Source: Boswellia sacra (lineage: Eukaryota > Streptophyta > Magnoliopsida > Sapindales > Burseraceae). Taken from it: a stretch of DNA of 64,000 bases. Location: positions 248,001-312,000 of the forward strand of contig SNVD02009955.1 of NCBI GenBank assembly GCA_013180625.2. The letters run 5' to 3'. Both the position numbers and the translations under genes were made by a program. How positions within the stretch are numbered: the first letter of the stretch is position 1; each line of letters begins with the position of its first letter. The notes under the pieces were generated by a model. That model saw only the letters and a list, made by a program, of their open reading frames with translations, was not told the origin of the DNA and did no database searches. Shown one piece after another: positions 11,122-22,141 of this stretch.

Positions 11122-11475
11122 GAAAAATTAAAAAAATAGATAAAATTATGAGTGTAAAAAGAAATACAATACCTCTTGATAACTTTTAGAGTAATACTAC
11201 TCATACAAACTATTTATACAAACTCACACATACAAACTGACGTGACATCCCTATATGATCGCCACATCACCCATATTAATTAATGTCATTTATTATTAAT
11301 ATATATTTATCAAATCACTGTATTTATTTATCAAATCATATTATGCCACGTCAGTTTGTATGTGTGAGTTTGTATAAGTAGTTTGTAAGAGTAGCATTAC
11401 TCTAACTTTTAATATCATAAGCATTCTTCGTAAAATAACTAAAATACTCTTAAGAATTCAATTTATTCCTAACAC
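11122..11475. repeat. Left TIR of the large MULE, split by a MITE
   Basis: Without the MITE at 11189-11402, this sequence pairs base for base over about 120 bp with the reverse complement of 25490-25611, at roughly 70-75 percent by eye. The right copy shows a single, diverged version of the MITE target (CTTGAAAACCTTTGATGCCAT), which confirms that the MITE arrived later. Confidence 0.75.
11189..11402. mobile_element. Mutator-type MITE inside the MULE TIR
   Basis: The 214-bp block begins GAGTAATACTACTC and ends GAGTAGCATTACTC. The first and last 56 bp are near-perfect inverted repeats (shared TACAAACTCACACATACAAA). It is bounded by TAACTTTTA at 11180-11188 and 11403-11411, a 9-bp duplication. 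No coding sequence. The structure could fold into a long hairpin. Confidence 0.93.
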
Positions 11476-12115
11476 TCTTTAATTCTCTCTTCCCTACACT
11501 TACCTTTTCCTATTCTATAACCGTCTGTTGGTGAACTTCCAATATCTCTAGAGATTGTCAAAAACGCAGTCCAAAATGTAGCACCATGAACATATAACAA
11601 GAGGAATGAGGAACTTTTGAGGATAGAAGCAAGAGGAACGAGGAGAGAAGCAAGAGCATTCGGTTCGGGTAAGTTAGTATTTGGTTTTTTTTTTTTTTGC
11701 TTGTTTTCTTGATCATTTGAAGTGATATTCGTCTTATAAAGATGGAAAATAACGTTTAGATTAGGCATAACTCGAAGGAATAGAGATGTATATAGGAAAT
11801 TTACACATTTGAATTAATTAGGGATTTGGGCTAAAGTTAAGGATTTTGAATTTGGGATTTTAGTTTCTGATTATATTTTGTACTTATTCTATGTTTGTGA
11901 GCTAAATGAGTGTGATTTGGATGCTTTTTTGGTTTGATGTGTGTAATGTGTTTCATCACGACGAAGATAATGACGAGTGTCAGTCTTCGCTCGACACTCG
12001 ACATAACGTGTCGAGTCCCGTCGAATGCATCAATTAACACTTGTCATGAAGGCATTTTCGAAGACATCGAGTGTCGATTTCATGTAAATGGACATCTGGG
12101 TGCATTGAAACCATG

Positions 12116-12753
12116 TTTTTTTTTTTTTTGAAAAGTTACTTAGTAATATAAATCCAAAAAAATTAAAATGTACAAAAATCCGAGGGGTATACCCCAAGAA
12201 TTACAAGAAGGACGTAAAGTCCAAACACACAATCCAACAAAAGATCAAAAAAATATAGACCACAAGCGGCCTAAAACAAAGTAAAAAGGCCATAAACGGC
12301 CTTAACAACATAAATGATAAATGGCCACAAAAGGTTTAAATCATAAAAATACAAGAGCTTCAGCCGTTCTTGTTTTTCTTCTTCTTACCCTTCTTTACCG
12401 GGGTAGCTGGGGTGTCCGTATGAGTATGATCAATCCTATCAGATTGGTCCTCATCACTCAGCCTATTCAAAGGCTCAAAACGGGAGGAAGAAGTCTCAAG
12501 AGGTTGTCCTGTGTTTATCCGCCCTGACGAAACAGATGCCTCGCGATTTGTTGAATAATGGATAGTACCCAAAAGCTTACCTTGGTCGGTTGCAAAAGGA
12601 GATAGAGAGTCAGATTCTGAGACTGACTCTATGCTCAAAATTGTAGCAGCCTTAGGAGGCACAACTTGCACTAAAGAATCTGCTGGAATAGCAACAGCTT
12701 TGGAACTCTCAGCGACATCAGTCGCAACCTTACCCGAATTCAAGGGGGCACCA
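12116..12753 (-). mobile_element. LINE-derived non-autonomous retroposon with poly(A) tail
   Basis: The insert is flanked by ATTGAAACCATG at 12104-12115 and 12754-12765. Removing it restores a continuous copy of the array unit. It lies on the minus strand: a 14-base T-run (12116-12129) is the poly(A) tail, so the 5' end is at 12753. It carries part of a LINE first ORF and a 3' trailer but no endonuclease or reverse transcriptase, so it was mobilised by another element. Confidence 0.88.
12360..12753 (-). pseudogene. Fragment of LINE ORF1-like coding sequence
   Basis: About 130 codons in one minus-strand frame are rich in Ser, Asp and Glu and end in a lysine-rich tail (KKGKKKKNKNG) followed by a stop. 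This looks like the C-terminal part of the ORF1 (DUF4283/zinc-knuckle type) protein of plant L1 LINEs. The frame has no start of its own and the reading extends into the target duplication. Assignment rests on composition and context, not on a clear domain. Confidence 0.45.
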
Positions 12754-13401
12754 ATTGAAACCATGTTTCTGACACTCAACGTCGATGTAATTGGGAATGT
12801 CGAGTGTCGGTTTTATGTAAATGCCCTGATGCCGAGTGTTGGTTGATGCATGCAACGGGACTCGACACATTTCGTTGATGAACCCATTTTCGCTTTCATC
12901 GAGTGTCGGTTTCATGTAAACCGACATCTGGTGCATCAAAACTATGTCTACGACACTCGACGACATATAAAATGGCGTCGAGTGTCGATTTCATGGGCTT
13001 GGGATACCGTTGTCAGTTAATGTGAAACCGACAATCGGTGAAAGTGAAAACACTTATGTCGAGTGTTAGTTACAGAATTTGACGTGACTCGAAGCCAGGG
13101 AGACGAATCTAAAGAGTATACTTTGTCGGATTCTGAATCCAACACTCGACGAGGCCGACATTCAACACACTCGTATTGTCGGATGTCTAACCTCACGTAT
13201 GTCAGATCCAAGAATCTGGCATAAGTTTCTTCCAACACTCGATGGATTTCATCGAGCATCAGTTTCTCTATTCGAGCTCTATCAAGTCGTGTTTCGTCGA
13301 GTTATATCGAGCGTTTTTACAGATTGTTTGTTTTAGCCTTATTTTTTACCTTTTTTCATCATATTTAACCATAAGGTACTATTTTTTTTGTACGTTGAAG
13401 C

Positions 13402-15083
13402 AAATGGCAAATGAATTTAGACTCTTCTTCACCCTAAAGACCCCGTATGGTGAGCACTACCATGCAATTATCACAAACTTAGCCAGTTTAGACTGTGTAT
13501 AATGGATTCATGTGAACTTGAATGAGAGACAACAAAACATGTTTCGTAATACATGTTTTGGATTTCTCCTAGACATTCAGGAGCTGTCCTTTCCGTCTCA
13601 GTTGGTATACAATGTGCTTGAGTGGGAGGTTAATACAGTGGGGTACGATGAAGAGATGGAGTTCCTGATTGAAGGTAAAAATATGATATTTGAACTACAA
13701 TGTAGTTAACTAATTTTATTTTTTAGCATTTGATTCTTGTAGTTTTGTTTTTTTACCATTATTGGCATCTTTTTTTTTTTTTTTTTGCTTCTTTCCAGGA
13801 AGACTGATTTATTTTTTTGCCCACGAGTTCAGTTTGGTGATCGGTTAGAAATTTGCTACCCCCATGCCACCAATACCGAATGTCTTGAATCCGTACCATT
13901 TGTTGGATACGTACTTTCGGGATCAAGACATGGAGCTCATGCATTTCTATCCGAGACTTTGGACATTAAATGTGTCAGCTATGCCAGACGAGGATGTTGT
14001 AAAATTGGCCTTGTATTACATGCTCGAGTAGTTTTTTATGGGACAGGATCGACGCTGACATGTCTCCCGCAAGTGGTTGAATTTTGTCAACACATTGGAT
14101 AGTTTTAAAAATTATCCATGGGGTTTGGTGTATTATGATAAGACACTTAAAGGGGTGAAAAAAGCTTTAGATGGGAGGTTGGAAAAGTATAAGAAACGGA
14201 CGAAAGTGAAGAAGAAGAAGACAATAGGGAAAGGGAAGCATCCCAAGACATATAACTTAGAAGGGTGCTCCTACGCTATACAGGTATATATTGAAAAATA
14301 AATATTGGACGTGTTTATTAGTTTCTTTGAATTACATTTTGAAATACCTATTGTCACTAAAAACCCCTTATGTTATTAAGGTTTGGTTGTACAAGGCCAT
14401 GCCATATATTGGCGTAACATATGATCAAGCGGATGGGGTGTTGGCGGAGAAGATACCGCACTTGTTAAAGTGCAAGACACAAAAAACCCGTCAGAGGACA
14501 TTATCAAATGCGATGTTATGTTGGTAAGAGGAGGGTATGTCAGGTTCCACTGATTGTTTTTCTTGTTATTGGTCAGAACGAATCACTGTTTAATTTGACG
14601 GCTTATTTGATGATGTAGGCTCGTTTTGGTGCCATTTGAGGCAGAGTAGACCACTGATTGGTACATTAGGCTTGCTGTAGTAGTTGGCATCCAGAGAAAT
14701 GCACATGTAGCATAGGGCTACATGTGCACCTCTCTGGATGCTCTTTTACTGCCCGATGAGAGGATTGAGCCATTTCCCAGAAGGGATCCATCAGCTCCAA
14801 CTCCTCCTGGTCAGAGTTTCCTTATTAGATCTGCGTGGCCATCATCGACACAGCTAGTCCTCCAGATGATCGTGTGCGGTCTCCGTCGCTGGCTTCCCCT
14901 GTTAGTCCTAAATCTCCCACATACGAAAGTCATGGTCATGAGGATCCATCAGGAACTTATCCTGCTGGAGATAGTTCCGTCGTTAGACCTGATGTGAGGT
15001 CAGTCATGGACGCAATCGGTCCCCCTATCAGTCTGACACCTATCACGTTCGATAGCTATGGTCCTACAGGTGATTTGATTTAA
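13402..15083 (+). pseudogene. ULP1-family gene of the MULE, N-terminal half (DUF1985)
   Basis: This is the N-terminal half of a KAONASHI-like gene. The first exon starts near MANEFRLFF and carries NLNERQQNMFRNTCFGFLLDI, the DUF1985 signature, ending at a donor after FLIEG (13673). After an intron with a T-rich acceptor (13798) the domain continues (HEFSLVIG, then YPRLWTLNVSAMPDEDVVKLALYYMLE, then FVNTLDSFKNYPWG) and later YNLEGCSYAIQVWLYKAMPYIG across another intron. A Pro/Ser-rich hinge follows (14835-15083) and ends near a donor CAG|GTGATT. Stops at 13500, in the EFSLVIG stretch, and twice near 14025-14055 break the frame. The C-terminal half is at 19.7-21.5 kb, beyond the CACTA-like insertion. 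Confidence 0.75.
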
Positions 15084-15107
15084 TTACAACAAAATATAAC
15101 ATTTACC

Positions 15108-15555
15108 ACGTTAATTTGAAGTTGTAGAAGTATATTGACCACTTGATATTTGTTTGTGGTGTATTAAGGAGTGGTTAAAAGCCTAACTCTTTTATAACAT
15201 GTAAGTACACGTGGTAAATAAGCAATTAACATGTTGTGATTAGAATCATTGACCACGTAAAAATGTATGTGGTAGATTATCCCACATCCACCACTTGCAT
15301 TTGCATGTGGTAGTTGTCTTATTTCGAAATTTTTATTAACCACAGTACGATTGATGTGGTTAATTATCTTATCCACCATGTAACATACGTGTTGTCTTTT
15401 TAAATTTTAAAATTTTTTAATGACCACATGATATTAGGACGTGGTAGATAATATTATCCACCACATGAGAATGTAAGTTGTTGATTAACTTTATTAGAGT
15501 TATAATTAACCACTACTATGTGTACGTGGTAGATAATTTATTGTGCAAGTTGTAA
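15108..15555. repeat. Left CCACGTGG subterminal array of the CACTA-like element
   Basis: About fourteen copies of ACCACGTGGT-like half-sites (TTACCACGTTAA, ACACGTGGTAAAT, GACCACGTAAAA, TGTGGTAGAT and similar) are spaced 15-40 bp apart in both orientations. The ACGT core resembles plant G-box sites, but the spacing and the mirrored array at 19195-19590 suggest a transposon end. Confidence 0.75.
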
Positions 15556-15837
15556 ATATTTAATATTAGATGTTTTTTCTTGGTTTTTTATAATAATTTA
15601 ATTTATAATAAATGAATTTTAATAAATCAAACGCGCGCACACACACGTATATATACTCAACAAAATTAAAATTAACAAAAACAACAATTGCCATTTAATT
15701 TAAAAATCTCTATAAGTATGACATAATCAATGAAGTATATAATGTAATGTAGTTTAAGATTTATCCTAAAATGTTAAAAGTAACCTAAGGAAACTAAGTA
15801 CTATTATATCCTAAGAAAACTAAACAAATGATTACTT

Positions 15838-16110
15838 AAGCATCAAATGTTACGTATTTTGAAGGCCATGCTACTGTACTACCTAAAGCATTTTCAAGGA
15901 TTTGCATATCACTTGTAGGTCGATATAATGGGACTCTCTTAACAATTGATTTTTTGACCCAAACTCTCCAACAATCTGGACCAAGAACCATATGATGAAC
16001 AAGAGCTTCAGGATTGGTAGTATCAAGTTCAGCTTCAGCAACCACTTCTCTTGTTCCAAACCAGTGCAATAACTTGCATTTTCCATTTGGAATGAAATCA
16101 TCTTGAAAGG
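15838..16110 (-). pseudogene. CACTA-associated protein, terminal exon (DUF8039-like)
   Basis: One minus-strand exon reads FIPNGKCKLLHWFGTREVVAE, then PEALVHHMVLGPDCWRVWV, then VPLYRPTSDMQILENALGST, then VAWPSKYVTF and a stop at 15838. The pattern of EVVAE, VHHMVLGP, RVWV, RPTS and ALGSTVAWP matches the domain found at the C-terminus of En/Spm (Ptta-type) transposon proteins, now called DUF8039. A preceding short exon is possible at 16240-16310 (MKTTTDNGLNPNVATFSQ, followed by a donor). Upstream exons could not be recognised, so the gene is probably truncated. Confidence 0.6.
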
Positions 16111-16319
16111 TAACACTCGGTTTGAATGTCTATATCATAAACAACAAACAGGAAACAATAGTAAATTAAAAAATTTTAACACACGTTTTAAATAACAATT
16201 ATATGTTATGAATTGTGCAAGGATAGATAAACTTACTTGAGAGAAGGTCGCAACATTTGGATTCAAACCGTTGTCCGTTGTTGTTTTCATGAGTATTTGA
16301 AACCTATTGTTCCCACAAT

Positions 16320-19190
16320 AAAATAAACAAGTAAAGATTAATAAGAGTTAGTGTAATGTTAGTAATTTTATATATAAAATAAGAAGTATACACTGTAGAT
16401 AAACCATACTCAAAAAATCATTAAAATTTATAGAAGTATTAGATTTAGGTGAAACAAATTGCACTTTACACATATTTCTAAGTGCATATAAAAATAAAAC
16501 ATGCCTTGTGTCTAAAAGATGTTTAATTAAAGTCATATTTTGAAATAATATTAGATTCATCATACTAACAATAGTTTAGTTTAAAAAATCACAACAATTC
16601 ATTTATTTTAAATTTTAACATGAGAAAAATTTTAAAAAAATGAAAAGATGGTTGGCTCACCATAGTAAAAGATCAATTCCTTGCTACAAACAAATAATAT
16701 AATACTAAGTTGGTGAAATAACCTTGAATGTTTTACCCAGTCTTTATCCATCACATGCGTCTAAATCAAATGGTAAGAATGAGTTTCTCAATGGTAATCT
16801 GTTATACAAGTATAATTAAAAGACTAGTTAATAATATCAAATCTAGTGTAGCCAATTAATTAATCATCTAAAAATTTTTAAATAATAGTTTGTATTCCAA
16901 TAATTTCCAGAAATTTTTATGTTCTTGTTTTACTCTAAAATTTTTATATGTTAGAATTGAGATCGCAAAGGTTTCGTTAAATTTTGTTTCATTAAAAATT
17001 CATACTTTTTTTAATGATTTTTTTTTTAATTTTGCTACTAGAAGCTAGAAATTTCTGTAGTTCTTCCAATATGTATGGGTTTATATGAAAATTACTATAG
17101 TTAATGAATTATCTTGCAAATTTTAATACTAATTAAATCTAATTATTAGTGTTTGTTGAAGTTATAAGTGTTCTAACTTCTTATTAATATTTGCTTAGGC
17201 ATCTTGAAGTCACATTACTTAATTAATATAAAACAAGTTGTGAAGTGGCGTACCACATGACTTTACTATTTGTATTTGAGAAAACAAAAATTGACAATAG
17301 AAGGTCTAATAAGTACTAGTTTTATTATTATTTAAGTTCTGATCTTATGCCAAAAAAATTCAGGGAAGATACATAAAAATTCTCTAATAGGTATTAAAGC
17401 ATGTGAAGTGTTAATGATTACTCTGAAACATGTACACAAGCAAAAAGTTTTCTCAATATATATATAGCCTCCAATCATGCCAGCAAACAAAAGCTATTCG
17501 GTGTTTTTCAAACTCTAATATAATATTATATATAATTGAAACCACTATGAAGTGCACATGTGAACACTATATCTTGATGTTATGAAACTATATAACATAT
17601 ATTTTAGTGGGACTCACCAATTTGCTTTGTATGCCAAAATGCGGTTGGATTGTGCTTATGCAGCAATTGACTTTCCTCTTGCCGTTTGGTGCTTCTCTTT
17701 GTCTTCAAATTATCAAATCCAATGGCCCCTCTTCTTCCCTTCAATACCAAATAAACTATAAAATGTAGACACGTGCATGCGAGAGAGAATATTTGTTTTA
17801 TCAAGTTTAATTATAAATAGGTCTATAGATACTTTCATATATATTCAATTGTATTATTAGATTAAGTTGTCAATTTAAATAAATAAATAAACAAATTTAT
17901 TGGATAAATATCTACAATAAAATGTATAATTATTGGAAGAGACACATAGTTTCAAATAAAATTTTCCTTGAGTAAAAATTCCTAAAAATTAACTTTCAAC
18001 AAAGATCAACTTGCCAAGTAGTTTCATTCAACTCCAATTCCTATTGTTCACTAAATCGATGAGTTTAATATTATTAATTACAGCATATAATAAGGGGTTA
18101 AAAAACTACTATGGTCACAAGAAAATGTGAAACCGGTGAATGAAGGAAAAAACAAGAGATGAATAGTAATTAATAGTAATTAATATTAAACAATTTATTA
18201 CATAATTGATTGAGCATGATGGTGGATTGCAACTTGAGTTTAATTAGATTCAAGGTATATTATAAAATATGTGCACATGATTTATGATTAAAAAAGGATA
18301 GATTAAAGTATTAGCAAAATTCAAACAATTCTAAAAACCTCGTAACAAACCAATTTACTAAGATGCAAAATCTGGTTTCATACCAGTACATGAAACTTGC
18401 GAACCTAATGCATAATGATGTGCATGACCCACATTATGAGGCATGACCCACCAAATAAAGTAATGACTGTGATATAATGAAGAAAAGTTACATACACACT
18501 AATAATGATGTACAAGACACGAACAACAAAAGGAGGTTTTGGATGAAGCCGAATACATATGGGTTGACTGAGAAGATGCATGATGTCCACATAATTTAGG
18601 TGTTGACTGAACTATTGAAAATACAAATTTTTAACATATAGGAATCAAGATACCTGGTGCAGCGCCTCTTGGGGAAGAAGAAAACGGCTTGGAAAAAGGG
18701 AAGAAAGAGACAAACCTAGAAAGCAAAATAGAACCAACCTCTTGATTAGAAACGTCTATGCCAATCCAAAATAATTTATTAATTCGGTCAAAGGTATATT
18801 TAATAACACCTACAACTACAATAGGAACAAAATAATTACTTCAAATTTTACCGAATCAACATAATATGAGAGACTAGAAAATCCCTAAAAAAAATTGAGT
18901 TTATACCTTATTGGATTGAAATTGCAGCCTTTAATGGGATGAACTGAATTAAAACTGAATACAAATAAATAGCAAAAAAGATGAATAATAAGAAATATTC
19001 AACAATTGGAATTAAACTTAACAACTTTATAAGCCTTACCTTTCACGATTGGAAGAAGAAAATTTAGGGTTTTACTTTTACAATGTAGAGGTTACAAGCT
19101 GACTTTATACTAGCGGGAACCTAATTAACTTCATATAATAGTTGGCGTATTATGACTTTAACTCCTTCCATAAGTTAATATTTTAGTATT
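16320..19190. other. Interior of the CACTA-like element, no recognised gene
   Basis: The sequence is AT-rich. Two minus-strand stretches look exon-like: 17604-17770 (GRRGAIGFDNLKTKRSTKRQ, followed by a possible donor), and 18650-18760 (ending CCAG|GTATC). They could be exons of the CACTA protein whose last exon is at 15838, but I cannot match them to a domain. Confidence 0.3.
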
Positions 19191-19194
19191 ATTA

Positions 19195-19590
19195 ATATTA
19201 ACTACTTGATAAGTAATGTGGTCTTCTAAAAAAATCAACCACCTGTATAATAGGACCTGTTGTGAATAAAATAAATATCAACCACGTATTCATACACGTG
19301 GTAGATTACTAAATATTTACCACGTGTCATTAAGTCCACGTTGTTAATAAACTACACATTAACCACATGTAGATGTAAGGGTTACTATTAATAATTAACC
19401 ACGTGCCACCCAATTCACGTTGTAATTAATAATCACATTAACCACATTATGTTCCTAAGTTGTTGAATGCAATTTATAATAACTTTTAACAACGTCCAAA
19501 TCTTGTATGTGGTTAATATATTTTTTCTACATCGTCATTATGCATCCCGTTGTAAATTTGAAGTGGTTAATTATGCGACCACCTGCCGTG
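19195..19590. repeat. Right CCACGTGG subterminal array of the CACTA-like element
   Basis: The same motif set as at 15108-15555 occurs here in mirrored arrangement (CAACCACGTATTC, ACACGTGGTAGAT, TTACCACGTGTC, TTAACCACATG, TTAACCACGTGCC). Two weaker copies (GTGGTTAAT, GACCACCT) lie past 19557, which leaves the exact right end open. Confidence 0.75.
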
Positions 19591-19719
19591 ACATTTCCTC
19601 TCCTATACGTGATGTCCCTTCCAACTCGAAGGTATATAATAAAAATTTACATTCATATACTTTTTTGTTTACATTACTAGTTAGTTGGTTTCTCATATTG
19701 ATTATGAATAATGATATAC

Positions 19720-21475
19720 AAGTGTAGCCGTTCCATGATTGGTTTGAGAGCACAGTTTTGTGTGAGCTTGTAGGACTCTAGGAGGAGATAACAATGTTAC
19801 AGGCAGAGAACAAGGATATGCGGGAGGAGATAGTACTTCTGTGTGAGACTGTTATGCTACTGGATGACTATTTTGGATACGCTGACACATTACGTCGCAC
19901 AAGTTAATAACGTAATTAATGATTTTTCTGATGTCATATCACTTAACCCGTCGTGATGGTTTGCTGTAATACAAGATTCGGATGATGATATGGGCGATGA
20001 CGATGACGGTCAGGAGGCAAAAGAACCTGAATCTGTAGATAAGAGTGTTCATGCCGTCGATGCTGCTCCCACGGGCTTCATTTCCCTTCGAGGTCGATCA
20101 CTATTTTTGAGAAAGTATAAACGAAGCCCCTTCGTCAGTCCACCAGGTAGAAAGAGAGCAAGGGTCGTGCCATATGAGATAGCCTTTGACATTTCACATG
20201 TATAGCCAGAGGACCCAATTGTTCAGCTTGCATAGGGTCCAGTTCTTCAGCCCGTGGAGGAGCCCACTTTTCAGCGTTGGGAGGCGGTGACACAGGATGC
20301 AGACAATGTGTCCCGTGGCATTCTGTGGACTCAGGTTCCACTATTTGACCCACGTGCCCCCGCACCAGATGTTGATTGCATCAGCTTTGATACGTGGATG
20401 AGTGAGGCGTCAGACGATGTTGACTTGGGCATCTGTGTAACTGGCTGTGAGTTCTTTGTCACGTTGACCACGCCGACCGAGTGACTTGCATCTGAGGTTT
20501 GTTTCACTCCTCGTCTTCTCCTCTTGAACAGTATACTATTATAATATTTATTGATTACTATTACTATATACAACATATTGACAGCTACTTGTGGATGTTA
20601 TGCTGTAGAGTTCGCGATATGGGCGTAGGTGTCGTCCAGATGTCTACTTTCTTGGACACAACTTTCTGGATAGGTATTTGCAAAACATATGAAATTATAG
20701 TTTATTTGTGATTCCATCATTATGCTGCTCAAGAGTTAGCTAACCATATTAATGAAATTACAGTTAAAAGTTCAATCATTGTGGACACGATTCTCGGACA
20801 AACTAGATGATATTGACTGGGTGAACGAGTTAGATATTGTCTAGTTTCTCTTTGGGGAGATGCCCCTTGTTGGACGACTATGGGTCGATGTGGAAAGGGT
20901 GAGTCCATTTATATTCAATGTGTTAGTATGTGCTGTTTTAATCAAAATGTTGTCACTGATTTCTATGTTGTCAATTTTCTTTTCAGCTCTATGTCCCTAT
21001 TAACATCGGGAGCAAACATTGGGTGGCAACCGAGGTGGATTTGAATCGCCGTGTGATAGTCATATATGACTCCTATGTTGCGCACAATTCCACCGACACA
21101 GTGAGAGGTACAGTCCGGTGCCTGGCAGAGATGATACCATGTATGGTGTTAATGGAGGTTTATGGTCTTTCTGACTACCACGCAACCCCGTATGACATTG
21201 AGCGCATCGAGGATTCGTCCGAGGTACCACAGCAGGAGGCTGGGGGACGAGCATGCAGCGTGTATTATTTGAAGTTCATGGAGTTCTTAGCGAGGGAGGT
21301 TCCATTGGTAGACATTAAGGCATTCATGGACAAGACACTTCAACCAAGAATAGCATTACAGCTTTGGGCTTATCGCATTCTTTCACAGGCGGAGGAGGCC
21401 GTCTTAGCCACCACAGGGCCTACCGATGTTTTGTCAGCGAATGTTGAGCCCCAGCCCAAGACGACTCTACCATGA
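19720..21475 (+). pseudogene. ULP1-family gene of the MULE, C-terminal half with C48 peptidase domain
   Basis: This is the SUMO-protease-like domain of a KAONASHI-type MULE gene. An acidic/hinge region (20000-20484) is followed by short exons with HIDSYLWMLC at 20574 and FSDKLDDIDWVNELD at 20793. The last exon starts at 20987 after a TTTTCAG acceptor and reads LYVPINIGSKHWVATEVDL. The catalytic triad is in place: His at 21017 (KHW), Asp at 21068 (YDSY) and Cys at 21254 (RACSVYYLKF), preceded by the PQQ of the oxyanion region. The C-terminus continues to a stop at 21473. Stops at 20203, in VQLA*GPV, and at 20844 interrupt the upstream exons. Whether splicing avoids any of them is not known. 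Confidence 0.75.
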
Positions 21476-21689
21476 TTTGTGTCATGCATGGTAGACGTAT
21501 TGTCCTATGATTTTTTGCTACATGTTACACATTTTTTGTAGTGATACACATTTTTGTATATTTACACATTTTGTATACTAGCACATTTTTTTTCATATAT
21601 AGAGGTATGTACTTGTACAGTCAAGTGAAAAGGTCAGTATGAAAAAATATAAATACATTTTTTTGATGTATTTGTACATACATGTATGT

Positions 21690-21890
21690 CACCAGAAACT
21701 TTTCATATATGAACGTTTTATATATTGACAAAGCACATAAATTCATGTTTCATACATGAATGTTTAATTCATTTACAAAGTACATAAATTCATGTTTCAT
21801 ACATGAATGTTTTATACATTGACAAAATACAGGTATATAACGTTTCATACATGAATGTTTTACACATTGACAAAAGCACATAAGTGAAAG
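21690..21890. repeat. Short tandem repeat in the ULP gene 3' region
   Basis: About four imperfect copies of a 50-60 bp unit, TTTCATACATGAATGTTTTATACATTGACAAA with AGCACATAAATTCATG, follow the ULP gene. TTCATG...CATGAA palindromes recur. Bases 21480-21690 hold only AT-rich 3' sequence. Confidence 0.8.
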
Positions 21891-22141
21891 TTTAGTCATT
21901 TGAACTAGCCTCTGATAGAATAATATGAATACACTACATCGCATAGAGCAAACAAATAATATTACATAGAGAAAAATACCCGTTGCGTACATTTGGTAGA
22001 CATCATCCCTTTCACGTCATGCCCCAGCAACAGCATCAAGTGGAAATGGGTTTCGGCAAGTCTGACGATTGTGCCTGAAACTTCCACATCACCTGCAATT
22101 TTAAGACAACTAGACTCACCAACGGAAGAGATTCTTTTCCT

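Larger units (their letters stand above)
11945..13310. repeat. Left subterminal array of the MULE (CGAGTGTCG motif)
   Basis: About a dozen copies of CGAGTGTCG, or its complement CGACACTCG, are spread over 1.3 kb, often as close inverted pairs (CTCGACACTCGACATAACGTGTCGAG near 11994). Several belong to a longer unit containing TCGGTTTCATGTAAA and GACATCTGG(G)TGCAT. The array is interrupted by the retroposon at 12116-12753. The matching array at the other end of the element is at 24925-25165. Such arrays are candidate transposase-binding sites; that is inference. Confidence 0.85.
15082..19590. mobile_element. CACTA-like element inserted in the ULP gene
   Basis: The 4.5-kb block begins AATTACAACAAAAT, a degraded form of the plant CACTA terminus CACTACAACAAAA. 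It ends in the region GTTGTAAAT (19549-19557) or slightly beyond. Both ends carry hundreds of bases of inverted, short-spaced copies of CCACGTGGT-type motifs, a CACTA-style subterminal organisation. The interior is AT-rich and includes one CACTA-associated coding exon on the minus strand (15838-16110), but no DDE transposase was seen. The insertion begins 13 bases after a likely donor site, so it may sit in an intron. The 3-bp duplication is not clear and the right boundary is uncertain by about 40 bp. Confidence 0.6.

Noticed and set aside
12730..13259. Minus-strand open frames with repeated Met/Leu-rich residues
   Set aside because: They are translations of the repeated CGAGTGTCG unit, open by repeat composition only.
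11945..13310. CRISPR array or centromeric satellite
   Set aside because: Motif copies vary in spacing and orientation and mirror an array at the other end of a transposon, and the genome is that of a plant.
20987..21475. Independent host or viral cysteine protease gene
   Set aside because: DUF1985 coding upstream and the surrounding MULE ends place it in the ULP gene of the transposon.
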